Part shown: piece by piece, positions 23,545 through 34,095 of the stretch | Position numbering within the stretch: position 1 is the stretch's first letter | Layout: every line of letters starts with the position of its first letter | Assembly: GCA_016648135.1 (NCBI GenBank) | Contig: JADDOH010014835.1 | Span: 1-64,000 of the forward strand | Direction of reading: 5' to 3' | DNA: 64,000 nt | DNA from: Agrypnia vestita | Lineage: Eukaryota; Arthropoda; Insecta; Trichoptera; Phryganeidae | The notes under the pieces: generated by a model | What the model was told of the DNA's origin: nothing | Seen by the model: only the letters and a program-made list of their open reading frames with translations | The model's database searches: none | Program-made: the position numbers and the translations under genes

Positions 23545-23584
23545 GACCCTTAACCCGTGCAACGCCGGTTACCAACAGCTAGTA
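23545..23584 (+). mobile_element. Helitron-like 3' end following the tandem units
   Basis: TTAACCCGTGCAACGCCGGTTACCAACAGCTAG then T: a short GC hairpin followed by CTAG|T, the usual Helitron 3' end. The five tandem units just upstream probably belong to the same element. Confidence 0.55.
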
Positions 23585-23589
23585 TTGTA

Positions 23590-24234
23590 TAAAATAAAAT
23601 GATAAAAAATATTAAGGTTCCAGATTCCTAGCTTGAGACTGGTGTGCCGACTTGTTTTTTTTTCTTCCTATTCCTTAGGGTCTACGATACTCTAACTAAC
23701 TATAGAATAACTCTACATTTGGCTAAACCGTCTAATCTATTATTACGAGTGCACCTAATGAATAGTTTTGAAACTTTTACAAACTACATAACTGTAATAA
23801 AACATCAGATTTACATGAATTCGGAAGGGTAAAAAAAGTCTAAAAAAGACCCTGTAAATATTTTACTCGATATTTGAAAAATCTAATTAACTAGGCGCGA
23901 ACGTTTCATCTACATTGCCGCCTTAATATATAGGGTAGAAAAATTAGCTACAATATTTACTAGCTATGACCCTACATCTACAGTAGCGTAGAGATTTATT
24001 AACGTTAGTGACGGACATTATTAAATATAGAATTATGTTTTTTTTACTTCTTAAATTATTTGAGACATCTGGTAGCGTTAATATCGGACATTGTAACGTA
24101 GAGAATTACATTTTTTGATGCCTCATTTTATACACCTCATTATTTGTATCATCTTTAGTGTTAGTGATTTTCTAACCGTGATCTAAGCCTACAACTTAGA
24201 ATGCTTATGGTTCGGTGTTATATTTCTGCCTTTC
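23590..24234. other. No gene seen
   Basis: AT-rich, T8 at 23657; short frames only. Confidence 0.5.
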
Positions 24235-24600
24235 TCTTATATTATAAGATGGAGGCATGGACACTAAACCATGAACAATTCCGCAAAGTCGAGGCTTTTG
24301 AGATGTGGCTCTATAGACGCATTTTGAAAGTTTCCTGAGTGGATAGAGCGACGAATCTTGAAGGCCTCCAGTGTATGGAAAAATACCGAGAAGTACTGTT
24401 GAAGTATTTCGGATATATTATGAGAGGACCAACATATAGTCCAACTTATAATCTAAGGAAAAATAAGTGGTAATCTTATGGTTACTTGAAGGACTGGTAT
24501 AAGTGTAACTCGACTGAGTTGTTCCGTGCGGCGGTTAAGTTGTAATCGCCAGAGTGATCGCTGACCGATAGGAGATGGCACCATAAGAAGAAGTTCACTA
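24235..24600 (+). mobile_element. R1/RTE-like LINE RT C-terminal fragment
   Basis: Plus-strand coding trace: MEAWTLNHEQFRKVEAFEMW, LYRRILKVS, stop, VDRATNLEGLQ, then EKYREVLLKYFGYIMRGPTY and DRRWHHKKK. The EAFEMWxYRRMLxIxWVDxxTN...YxGHIMRG order is the standard thumb-to-C-terminus pattern of insect LINEs. Several stops make it a fossil. Confidence 0.75.
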
Positions 24601-24685
24601 AAGTGAACTGAACAGTTCATTCATTCAGTAAAGTGAACTATTCATATAGAACAGTTCGTTCATGAACGCTCTTACCCATCTCTAA
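24590..24685. mobile_element. Possible hAT-like terminus
   Basis: Palindrome-rich AGTTCACTAAAGTGAACT and GTTCGTTCATGAACG followed by CTTACCCATCTCT, the complement of an AGAGATGGGTAAG end like some insect hAT elements. The other end was not located. Confidence 0.35.
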
Positions 24686-24689
24686 CTTA

Positions 24690-25448
24690 TTCCAAACAAA
24701 TTCACAGAATTAAAATCATTACCATTAAAAATCACGCAATATTTTCGTACAAAAGTTTTTCGTAAAATAAGAGCGAGAAACATGTGCATGTAACGATAAT
24801 TAATAATGTCACCACAAAATTATTTTGCTGTTTTTGAAGAAGAAGATATAATTTATCGTGTTCACCGAACTTGTACAATCAACAATCTCCACTTTTCTAC
24901 GCAGCGAAAGGACAGTAAAATGAAATAATTTCCTTAAATAACTGTAGTGAAGATTATCAAATGGAATATGTAACTTAAAGATTATTAATCTAAGAAAAAT
25001 ATGCTGTATTATTTAGATTTTTTTAGAAATGTATATTATAATTTTTGTTGCAACTGGTGATCTAAAATGTAGTTTAGAAATATATTATTTATGATATCGC
25101 TACTTGAGTTTTACAATATTTTTTAATATTTTGCTACTAAAGTTTCGAGAATGTCAGTATCTCTCATCGACAGGTGAAGAAATAAAAAACTGAATGTATT
25201 CAAATGTAGAAAAAAAAATACACGGACAGTAAACTCCGGATCCTTATGTCAGTAACTAAATGATTTATTATTTTTATTTTTTAGAGTAACATTATATGAC
25301 ATTATTTAGATGACATTGTGTTATATCATAATGCACAAAACATATGAGCATATCATGTCTGTGTTTGTGGTGAACTAAATAAAAAATAAAAAAAATAGTC
25401 AGTTTAATACTTTCGAAACTCGATTAGTAAAATATAAAAAAAAACATA
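24690..25448. other. No gene seen
   Basis: AT-rich sequence without recognisable coding or repeat structure. Confidence 0.5.
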
Positions 25449-26120
25449 AAAACCAAGTTTTTACTATACTTCCTTTCTTTGTAAAATATAATAATACTTA
25501 AAGACGAATTAAAACATATAACATAACACTAAACTTACAGAAATTTAATATATTTCTAAAATGTCAGATGTTTTATGATGTCAAGATTTTGATAGATTCA
25601 ATTATCATCAATATCGTACCTTATGAATTTCCAGCATCAAATGATTTAGTCAGAATCAGATTTGAGTAATGTAGAATTCTTCAAAACTAAGCAGAAATCT
25701 AAAAGAAATATTTTTTTTTGATTTTTTCCCAAAAAACCCAATTTTGCTATCATCTGTGAACCAATTGTTTTGTAAATTTTCGAAATTCGTAGTGATGTAC
25801 CTATTATACCGACGGAGTAACTCAAATTTAGAAAATATTCCGCGACGTTATCGGGCCGCCGCGCCGTTGCTAATCAAACTTTTCTAATGATTCTAATTTG
25901 AAAAAAACAATAAAATTTCTAAAAATCCGAAATTAACTATAATTATTATTTTTTTTAACCAAAATTTGATAAATCTTCTTGATCGTCGCCACGAGTCTGC
26001 TTGCCAAGTTTCAGCTCGATTGGATCACGGAAAAAGGGTCAAAAATCAATCCAAAGTTTTTGTTGACGGCAAGCAAGCAGACGACACGAGTTAATATAAA
26101 GGGAGTAAAAACATATTATA
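25449..26120. mobile_element. CTCCCTTTC-ended fold-back element, copy 1
   Basis: Left end AAACCAAGTTTTTACTATAC TTCCTTTC; right end AAAGGGAGTAAAAACATA in opposite sense. Internal block CTTGATCGTCGCCACGAGTC ... GTTTCAGCTCGATTGGATCA matches the reverse complement of 30590-30680. No coding capacity seen. Confidence 0.65.
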
Positions 26121-26829
26121 TATCTCAAAATATAAAAAATATATTATTAATCTCAATTAGAAAATACTAACACCAAATGCCTACAACCATAATTTAATAG
26201 TAAATCGCATTCGAGTTAGAAGGTTGTACCTTTGCAGACCAAAAACATCATAATATTGGCTTAATTTATATTCAATCAATGAACTATTTAGTTGCAACCA
26301 GCGTTTCGCCAGAGGTCTTGAAGTTCCGAAACAGCTGGGGGATCTGGACGAATTCGAAAACGGAGTGCCCCTCAAAATGGTCACGAAACAAAACTAGTTA
26401 GATGAACCGATTGGTGTTCAGCGTTCTACTTCAAAAGTGGACACGAAATGCAACTTTGTGAACTGGTCGAAATGTGCACCGTTCAGTTTCTCGACATGGA
26501 CTGGGCTAAAATAGAGTACGTTGGAAACTATAACAAAAATAAACAGATTGAAGATGAGTGAGTAAGCAATTATGTACAAGTATACATTATTAATTGACCC
26601 ATTCCTAAAAACCACAAACCAATAAAACCTCTAATATTTAGGAAAAACGTGAAATACAGTCAAATCAAAACAGTGTTTTGGGAAATCAATCTAAAAGTTA
26701 ATTTTGAAAACGGAATGTTTTCATTTTATTTGATTCTGAACACCGAATGAGATCAGCTATTGAATTCTAGTTACGGTTACAGATGGACATTCGAAATTAC
26801 TATTATTGGGGATACTTTGTTAACTTCAC
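26121..26829. other. No gene recognised
   Basis: 26180-26530 is of mixed composition with overlapping short frames; TTCGTGACCATTTTGAGG-type words repeat loosely as GTGGACACGAAATGCAAC. Possibly an old transposon. Confidence 0.4.
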
Positions 26830-27000
26830 TAATATATGTTGAAAATACCAACATGTTTTGTGGCTAATGGTCCCTTCATCGGGATGTAACGTATACTAAA
26901 AAATTATAAATTGAAGTAAAGACGTCAACAAAATAAACAATAAATATATAGGAGATGAATAAATAATTGAGTACCAATATGAAAACAAAATTAAACAAAC
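26830..27000. repeat. Copy 2 of the 19290-19445 repeat
   Basis: CCCTTCATCGGGATGTAACG, TATACTAAAAAATTATAAAT, AAATATATAGGAGATGAATA, same orientation as copy 1. Confidence 0.55.
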
Positions 27001-27021
27001 TTAACTACGTGCAACTTTCGA

Positions 27022-27168
27022 ATTAAGCTGCCGGAAATGAGGTCCCGGGTCAGCAAGCTCGAGCCTCTCCGTGGACCGCCAAAAAGATGCTATAAATATA
27101 TACCAGGGCTAAGCAAAGACGCGAACGTCGCGAACCAATGTTCAGTCATTTTGATGGTTTTCATCTAG
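27022..27168 (-). mobile_element. tRNA-like SINE, family 3, copy 3 (internal deletion)
   Basis: Short copy: GAGGTCCCGGGTCAGCAAGC, CTCTCCGTGGACCGCCAAAA, ATGCTATAAATATATACC, AACCAATGTTCAGTCATTTT. The A-box region is deleted. The fold-back MITE at 27171 inserted at its end. Confidence 0.5.
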
Positions 27169-27170
27169 TA

Positions 27171-27705
27171 TACAGGGTTATTTGTAAAACATTAATAACC
27201 TCGCGGGACTATATTCCTGCCTTGATTATGAGTCGAAAATGTTCTAGCTATTATGACCTAATATCAATAGTAAAAGAGATATGCGACATCAAAGTTTGCA
27301 TTTTTTTATTCAATATTTCTGACTTATTTTTTGTACAACGTTGGACTATCATTAAAGTAACTTATATTGAATATGAAAAATTCATTCCCTTTAATACAAG
27401 TCAAATAAAAACCTTCGAATTCCAATTGGAAAACATTCCAATTGGATTTTTTTCAGCGTTTTTATCATTTTATTGAACTTGTATTGAAAAGAATGAATTT
27501 TTCGTAATTGATATGAGTTACTGTAATGATATTTCAACGTTTTACAAAAAATAAGTCAGATATATTGAAAAAAAATGCAAACTTTGATGTCGCATATCTC
27601 CTTAACTATTGATATTAGGTCATAATAGCTTGAACATTTTCGACACATAATCAAGGCAGAAATATAGTCTTGTGAGGTTATTAATGTTTTACAAATAACC
27701 CTGTA
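27171..27705. mobile_element. Near-perfect fold-back MITE, 535 bp
   Basis: Two arms of about 260 bp meet at CCAATTGGAAAACATTCCAATTGG-like sequence near 27438. The left end begins TACAGGGTTATTTGTAAAAC and the right end is its complement; TA flanks both ends. The whole unit can form one long hairpin. An open frame across the left arm is fortuitous. Confidence 0.9.
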
Positions 27706-27727
27706 TACACACATATATTATATCTAT

Positions 27728-27887
27728 AATACAATATGTATCAAAATAAACACATAGGTACAATGCGTTACATAAATATACATGGACAAATATATTTATG
27801 TATATATATATATACATAAATATATTTGTCCATGTATATTTATGTAACGCATTGTACCTATGTGTTTATTTTTATACATATTGTATT
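27728..27887. repeat. 160-bp palindrome
   Basis: Arms 27728-27807 and 27808-27887 are complementary with at most isolated mismatches (for example around AAAATAAACACA / TGTTTATTTTTA), centred on an alternating TA run. It begins about 20 bp after the fold-back MITE but is a separate structure. Confidence 0.92.
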
Positions 27888-28184
27888 TATATCATAATAC
27901 CTGCCTTATTTTTCACTTGTGCTAAACAGTACTGTGGCCTGTAAAGCATTAATTTAGCCCTTGTAGCATTACACTTCTGAAAGTGTATTTTATTGGTCAC
28001 CAAGGGGCCCTAATTTTTAATATTTTAGGGGTTAATTAAGAAATGCCAATTTATTTATGGGGCGACACGATCTCTTACAACCGTATAATTTTATAGTGAG
28101 TAAATTACTTTTTAATGATGTTATCATATTGTACATTTAAGTATGTCATTAACACATTAACCAAGTTCCAAAGTTAGAGAATGT

Positions 28185-28440
28185 TTACAAAAAAACGTCA
28201 AATATACAACTAATTAAAGAAAACATAACTGCTAAATTTGAAAAAAACACATCATTAAGATTCAAAAATAATTTTAAAATCCCAAAATATAATACCAAAC
28301 TGTGTCAACAAAACTACATATACTTGGGCATAAAAAACTTCAATAACCTACCTACAGATATTAAGAAAATCGATGACTTACAACAATTAAAGAAAAAAAT
28401 AAACCAACACTTTAGATCGATACAATTTGACAATGCATAA
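28185..28440 (+). mobile_element. LINE ORF2 C-terminus just upstream of the mariner
   Basis: Open plus-strand frame ending TAA 28438-28440: IKENITAKFEKNTSLRFKNN, FKIPKYNTKLCQQNYIYLGI, KNFNNLPTDIKKIDDLQQLK, KKKINQHFRS. The fNxLPxxIKxixxLxxFKkklkxxL end is typical of Jockey/CR1-type ORF2. The mariner lies 25 bp downstream, so it may have landed in the LINE 3' UTR. Confidence 0.65.
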
Positions 28441-28464
28441 CAAGACATATAGCAATGACATATA

Positions 28465-29747
28465 TTAGGTCCTTACATATGAAATTGGCGTTTTGCCGTA
28501 CTGGCAAATTTGATCTCAAATATCTTCTCTTTGGTTAGGAATTCCAAATCCAAATTTATACAGCTATTTACTCATGTATTTGTGTTTTGAAAATTATAAT
28601 TCATTTGTTTTTTCCTCAATTGTTTTTTTCTTTGCGTCACTCAGTTTACAAAATGAAAAACTTGAAATATCGCGTTATTTACGAGTACGAGTTCCACCGT
28701 GGCACCAGTGCTGCAGAAACGGCTCGAAGGATTAATGATGTGTATGGCGATGGTGCCGCAAAAGAAAACACAGTGCGTTTTTGGTTCCAACGTTTTCGTT
28801 CTGGAAATTTCGACCTGCAGAACAAGCCCCGTGGACGGCCGGAGACCAAAGTTGATAATGAAGAATTGAAGGCTATTGTGGAAGCGGATCCATCGCAACC
28901 ACATCCGAGTTAGCTGCAGGCTGCGGTGTTAGTGATAAAACTGTTTTAATCCACTTGAAGCAAATTGGTAAGGTGAAAAGCTTGAAAGGTGGGTACCTCA
29001 CGAATTGAGTGAAGCAAATCAACAAACGCGCGTTGACTGCTGCATTGCATTACTCAACCGGCACAATAATGAAAGGATTTTAAATCGAATCATTACCTGT
29101 GATGAAAAGTGGATCCTGTACGATAATCGGAAGCGCTCATCGCAATGGCTGAACCCTGCCGAACCAGCCAAACCATGACCCAAGCGAAAATTGACTCCAA
29201 AAAAGTTACTTGTGAGCGTTGGGTGGACTAGTGCTGGTGTCGTTCACTACAGCTTTCTTAAATCTGGCCAGACGATTACGGCAGATTTCTATTGTCAGCA
29301 ACTGCAAACCATGATGGAAAAGCTAGCTGCTAAACAACCGAGGCTGGTTAATCGCTCTAGGCCACTGCTGCTTCATGATAACTCTAGACCACACACTGCA
29401 CAACAGACGGCTACCAAATTAGAGGAGCTTCAATTGGAATGTCTAAGACATCCACCGTACTCTCCGGACCTTGCCCCAACAAATTACCATTTTTTTCGAA
29501 ATTTGGATAACTTCTTGCAAAGGAAAAAATTCAACTCCGATGGGGCAGTCCAAACCGCCTTCTAAGATTTTATTGATTCCCTTTCCGATGGTTTTTTTAT
29601 TAGTAAAAGGGGATCGATGAACTCCTATGAGAATGGCAAAGTGCATAGATAGCAAGGTACTACTTGATTAATACATAATATTATATTAAAAATCGACTTT
29701 ATACTGTTCCTCCCAATACTAAACGCAATTCATATGTAAGGACCTAA
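28465..29747 (+). mobile_element. mariner-like element, complete ends, dead
   Basis: A 1,283-bp element with inverted ends starting TTAGGTCCTTACATATGA at 28465 and the complement ending at 29747. Both sides are flanked by TA (28463-28464 and 29748-29749), the mariner target duplication. The transposase resembles the cecropia subfamily. Preserved ends mean it could still be moved in trans. Confidence 0.92.
28653..29575 (+). pseudogene. mariner transposase (cecropia type), frameshifted
   Basis: DDE/D transposase that cuts and pastes the element at TA. The start at 28653 follows the 5' inverted repeat. First block: YEYEFHRGTSAAETARRIND and WFQRFRSG, the paired helix-turn-helix DNA-binding part, open to TAG at 28911-28913. 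The homologous reading then continues in a second frame (VSDKTVLIHLKQIGKVK), shifts again near 28978 to WVPHELSEANQ and TCDEKWILYDN (first catalytic Asp), meets TGA at 29176-29178, resumes LTPKKLLVSV, reaches LLHDNSRPHTA (second Asp), and ends at TAA 29563-29565. The third catalytic position reads SPDLAPTNYHFF: Asn where active mariners have Asp. At least two frameshifts, two stops and a lost catalytic residue make it non-functional. Confidence 0.9.
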
Positions 29748-29749
29748 TA

Positions 29750-30369
29750 TATAAATATTTTAACTTATATAAAATGTTCAAATATGATTAGCTTAACTTT
29801 AAATAACCACCGCCCCTCGGAAAAACTGAAAATTTTTTTACCTGCGTTATTGGAGGACCCAGAAAAAAATCTGGAATTACTATATAAAATTCTCTATAGT
29901 ATCCAACGTCCTGTATAGAAAAATTTCAACTTGAAAATTGTGGTTGGGGTAAAATTTGCTGATTTTTACATCCCAGGAGAATCGGGCTAATCATAGGTTG
30001 CTATTATAACTTATTTCCACTGGCATTTGTAATAAAAAAAAACAAGAATTGTCGTTCTCTCTCTATCTATCTCCCTATATTACTCTCTCTCCTATCTCTC
30101 TTCTCTCTTCTATATATCTCTCCTCGTCCCTATTGGGCGTACCATCATGGACGAAATGGCATATAATGTGGCAGTCCCACCTGCGTACGACGTCCGTATA
30201 TGTATATAGATATATGATATATATATACATATACATATATATATATATTCAAGAACACATTCATATTTGAGAAGTTGTAATTTTTCAGAACAAAGTTCTG
30301 TGAAATTTTTAATACCAAATTAATTAATCAATTAGAAAGACATGCGGAAAAATCTTAATATTTCAACGC
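29750..30369. other. No gene; CT and TA simple repeats
   Basis: 29790-30000 is low-identity unique sequence, then (TCTC)n and (TA)n microsatellites. Confidence 0.6.
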
Positions 30370-30975
30370 GTGGGTAGACACGGAACCTGATTATAGTATA
30401 ATTTTGGATTTTTGGAAATTTTTTATTACTCCCTTTCGTAGCGTCGCGAAGCCCAACGCGTAGGTTAAGCGCCAAACCAGTTTCCACTAGTAAATGAGAA
30501 AGGGAGTATAATAAAAACTTGGTTTTTATGGGTTAGTTTCTTACTCCCTTTCTTTTAACTCGTAGCGTCTGGTTGCTTGTCTGACGCAAAAATTTTGAAT
30601 CGATTTTTAACCCTTTTCCCGTGATCGAATCGAGCTGAAACTTTGCAGACAGACTTGTGGCGATGATCAAGAAGATCTATCAAATTTTCGTTAAAAAAAT
30701 TTAATAATTATAGTACAATTTTGGATGTTTAGAAATTTTTAATGTTTTTTTTCATACAACTTACTAAGTTTTATGAAGGGACTGCGACGCATCTGGTAGA
30801 CACTAAACCTGATTATAGTATAATTTTGGATTTTTGGAAAAAAATTATTACTCCCTTTCGTAGCGTCGCCCGACCGAAGCCCAACGCGTAGGTTAAGCGC
30901 CAAACCAATTTCCACTATTCTCATTTACATGAGAAAGGGAGTATAATAAAAACTTGGTTTTTATGGGTTATTTTT
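30370..30975. mobile_element. CTCCCTTTC-ended element, copy 2, with 170-bp direct repeats
   Basis: The segment 30371-30537 recurs at 30796-30970 in the same orientation: GATTATAGTATAATTTTGGA, GCCCAACGCGTAGGTTAAGC, and GAGAAAGGGAGTATAATAAA ending CTTGGTTTTTATGGGTTA. Between them is the block shared with 25449-26120. This looks like two nested or tandem copies of one element. Confidence 0.7.
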
Positions 30976-31059
30976 TTATTATTTTATATATAAGATTTTT
31001 TATCTTTAATCTATACATTCTGTTAAATTATGTTAATATACACTTAACCTATCTGTTGT

Positions 31060-31115
31060 GAAAGCTCTATAGGGCGTTAATTAATAAATAAATAAATAAA
31101 ATAAGTAAATAAATC
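31060..31115 (+). repeat. LINE 3' terminus with AATA tail
   Basis: CTCTATAGGGCGTTAATTAA followed by AATAAATAAATAAAATAAGT, the same GGGCGTNAA plus AATA-tail ending as the LINEs at 54700 and 32770. The body upstream is too worn to recognise. Confidence 0.5.
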
Positions 31116-31599
31116 AAATGCAAAAAAAAGTGATAGTTGTTTTTCTATTTAATTTAATTATATCTTTATAACACATAAATATGTCCAACGACCGTAATAA
31201 TAACCTTAACTCTTTCATAGTTGTTACTTTATATAAAATATCGTAAAGGTGAGTATCCTACACTTTAAAAATTACACTCTTTAAAATTGGATTTTCGTTT
31301 TTTTTTTTCAATTTTTCAGCAGCATTATCTCTTTTGGCGGACCAAATTAGTATCAGAAAATCGCATAAATAAAACTTCTCCATGTTTTCCAGCTTCAGTA
31401 TAAATTTTAAATTAGCTATTTAACTCAAAGTAAGTATAAAAAAATTGTGAATTTATTAATGCGTTTTCAAATTTCTTCCCTGAATCATGGGTTAAGGGCA
31501 TGTCTGTCTGGTGTTCGTTTTCTTCGGAAAGGACTGGAGGGAACTGGCTTTCAATGCTTGTTTCGTTATTTCATATTTACCTACCAGCATTTTTTTTAA

Positions 31600-32193
31600 A
31601 AACATACAGAACCTGAGTGCAAAGGCATCGCCTTTCTGCCTTTTGTCCAAAGCGTTACAGACAGAATTGCCAGAGCTCTCAAGAAAAGAGACATTAAGAC
31701 AGTTTTTGGTACCAACTTCAAAATTAAGGATATGTTGAGATCAGCGAAGGATCGAGATCGCTTAGAAACAGACGGTGTGTATAGACTCGATTGTCAAGAC
31801 TGCGATAAAGTATATGTGGGGCAAACGGCGCGTACCATTTCCAAAAGGGTCAACGAGCACAAACGGGCATGCAAACTCGGTCATCCAGAAAAATCAGCAC
31901 TGGCTGAGCATTTTCTGGATACCGGCCATCATTTTGCATTCGAACCGAAAATCCTTGGAAAGCCTAAGAGTCACCATGCGCGTCTTATCAAGGAAGCACT
32001 AGAAATCTACAAGCATCCGATAAACATTAATAGAGATGATGGTCTCAAATTAAAAACATCTTGGTATCCGGCGCTTCAAAGTCATTCTCGTCGCAGACTC
32101 CGCAGAGATAGTGATCAGACAACAGATGAATCATACATACAATACAATACAACACATCATGACTTCGGCACGGTATTGCAAGCCGATACTTAA
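31600..32193 (+). CDS. Penelope-like element, C-terminal RT tail plus GIY-YIG endonuclease (5' truncated)
   Basis: One open frame of about 197 codons to TAA at 32191-32193. The first part reads SVTDRIARALKKRDIKTVF, the linker seen between the RT and the endonuclease of Penelope-like retroelements. Next comes a GIY-YIG nuclease: GVYRLDCQDCDKVYVGQTAR (GVY and YVG strands with a Cys pair), RVNEHKRA, AEHFLDTGHH, and REAIEIYKHP-like IKEALEIYKHP near the end. The RT core is absent; the frame closes upstream at TAA 31597-31599. The nuclease nicks target DNA for retrotransposition (known for the family). No internal stop is seen, so the truncation may be recent. Confidence 0.85.
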   Translation, partial: KHTEPECKGIAFLPFVQSVTDRIARALKKRDIKTVFGTNFKIKDMLRSAKDRDRLETDGVYRLDCQDCDKVYVGQTARTISKRVNEHKRACKLGHPEKSALAEHFLDTGHHFAFEPKILGKPKSHHARLIKEALEIYKHPININRDDGLKLKTSWYPALQSHSRRRLRRDSDQTTDESYIQYNTTHHDFGTVLQADT

Positions 32194-32227
32194 CCACAAC
32201 ACCAACATTCAAGACAACACATCAGCC

Positions 32228-32260
32228 CTGATGATGGACCCTGCAACGGGATCCGAAACG
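32228..32260 (+). ncRNA. Hammerhead-like motif after the Penelope ORF
   Basis: CTGATGA at 32228-32234, a hairpin of GGA+CCC pairing with GGG+TCC (one bulged A), then GAAACG at 32255-32260. CUGANGA and GAAA are the two conserved strands of the hammerhead core, and hammerheads are known in Penelope-like elements. Stems I and III are not convincing by eye, so activity is unproven. Confidence 0.4.
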
Positions 32261-32699
32261 CCGGCCCGAAAGGTCGTAACAACACGGCATAATACCCCAG
32301 TAAACACAAACGTGAAAATTCTGAGTGGCCGTGAAAACCTAAGAACATTCTTCACCTACCAGCAGTTGGAATCCGCGATTTATCAAATTTTATAAGAGTC
32401 CTATTTCAGGATAGAAATCCTCCATCCCATCTGTAGATTTTATAACGTATGACCTAGGAAATTGGATGAGAGACGGCTTCGGAAATAATCCAAGTCTCCC
32501 AACGCAGACGACGAGCCGCGTTCTCTTTTATCGCACTGAATAATACGTGCATTGCTTCTCTGTCGCGCACTGTTTTAAAATGCGATTTGGCCGATTTTAC
32601 CTAGACAACCTAATACCATCGTGTTTTTAATAAAATTACCTGTATTTTAATATAAATTTCAATAAGAAAACAGATGAGTGTAAATATATATAAGTAGTT

Positions 32700-33410
32700 T
32701 AATTTAACCTGTTAATTTTTTTTATTTATTTTATTTTTTATTTTTTATTTTTTTTATTTATTTAACGCCCTTATGGGCTTTTACAAATATACAGAATATT
32801 TTTATTTAAATAACATAAGACAGTTAAAATAATAATACAGTTAAAAGTTGCAATAATAATAGTTAAAAGGTAATAATAATAATACAGAAAAACATAAGAT
32901 AAAATAATAATAAAGTTAAAGGTACAAATAATAATAGTTAAAGGTAAAATAGCAAAATTTATTGTCCATTTCCATTTCGTTGAGATGTAAACAATTGTAT
33001 CAGCTTTGTCCTATAAACAGTTATACTATCAGCAAAAATGTCAGCCGCCTCTGCATGTTCATTCCCTAATGAGTGTAATCTGGGAATTACAGAGTTTGCT
33101 AATGCATTAGTTCTGACATTTCCACTATAATAGAATAATGCTCTGTGCCTTGATGACCTCGATGGAGCATATAAGTCGATCAGTTTATACTTGACAACTC
33201 TGTAGTGTGGACCAGAAAACGATAGACAACCCAACCGTTTCTTGTTTCTTATGCTTCCTACTCTCAATCAGTATTGATTTCGTTTGGTTAACAAATAAGT
33301 GAAAAAGTAAAAAAAAAAACATGGATTGCAATAATTTAATTAAAGGTAGGCTTGACTTAATTTCACCAGGCAACCCGTCTGCTATATGTTTGCTAATGTA
33401 TTATGATGGC
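32700..33410 (-). mobile_element. Jockey/CR1-like LINE 3' end, minus strand
   Basis: Minus-strand ORF2 C-terminus, stop at 32959-32961: FSGPHYRVVKYKLIDLYAPS, RHRALFYYSGNVRTNALANS, VIPRLHSLGNEHAEAADIFA, DSITVYRTKLIQLF. Upstream, in a shifted frame, HIADGLPGEIKSSLPLIKLL. The 3' UTR (32770-32950) has AATA-rich repeats and the block CCCATAAGGGCGTTAAATAAA, then a long A-rich tail (T-rich on plus, 32710-32765). The GGGCGT-A tail matches the LINEs at 31070 and 54700. Confidence 0.75.
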
Positions 33411-33774
33411 TAAAAAATAATTTTCATTCGGTTAACAGATGGGTGAAGGTCGACCTAAGTCGGGATCTTGGAACTAAATCGATTTCTAGAATATTCCAGA
33501 GACTAGTTGCTGAATCACACCTAATTATCCCACTAGGTTAAATAAGTTAAGCATAGGACTGACCTTTGTTAAGCTTGTACTTCTAACCGTTCTACGTTAA
33601 GTTTGATGGTTTTTCGAGAGGAAAATCAGCTACGAAATAAAATAAAACACATTTTGCGTGATATTATGATTTATTTTATAATATTATTAATTTAGTTTAT
33701 TTAACAACATCAAGATCGTTAAGGACAAAAATATATTTAAATATTATAATCCACAACCGATATTAAACAATAAT
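33410..33774. other. No gene seen
   Basis: AT-rich; nothing recognisable between the minus-strand LINE and the family-A tail. Confidence 0.5.
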
Positions 33775-34095
33775 TATATTACTATTACAACAATGAGCTC
33801 TGTACTCTGTTTAAGGAGCTAAACGTCATCAAATTTATAAAACTGGGAAGACTTCGGTGGCTGGGGCATGTGGAGAGATTAAGCACCAAAATCCCTGCTG
33901 AACTCAAGACCGATAGGGCGAAGGAGCTTAGGAAGGCCAAAATTAAGATGGAGTGACAACGTTCTCAAAAACATATCTGCCTTGGAGCTTCTGGACTGGA
34001 GAGAGCTGGCACTAAACCGAGATGAGTGGAGGAAGACTCTTGAGGAGGCCAAGACCCACCGGGGGTCGTAGAGCCGAGAGTGATGATGATGATGA
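33775..34095 (+). mobile_element. LINE ORF2 C-terminal tail, family A copy 3
   Basis: Same block as 16615-17040: YNNELCTLFKELNVIKFIKL, GRLRWLGHVERL, then a frame break into GRRSLGRPKLRWSDNVL-like codons. It ends in a GATGATGATGA run at 34081-34095, which may be the LINE's own simple-repeat tail. Confidence 0.75.

Noticed and set aside
27138..27476. 112-codon open frame in the fold-back MITE
   Set aside because: It spans one arm and the centre of a 535-bp palindrome, has no domain and very biased composition; the frame is a by-product of the inverted repeat.
32228..32260. Calling a proven hammerhead ribozyme
   Set aside because: Only the two core strands and stem II are visible; stems I and III could not be confirmed, so it is reported as hammerhead-like only.
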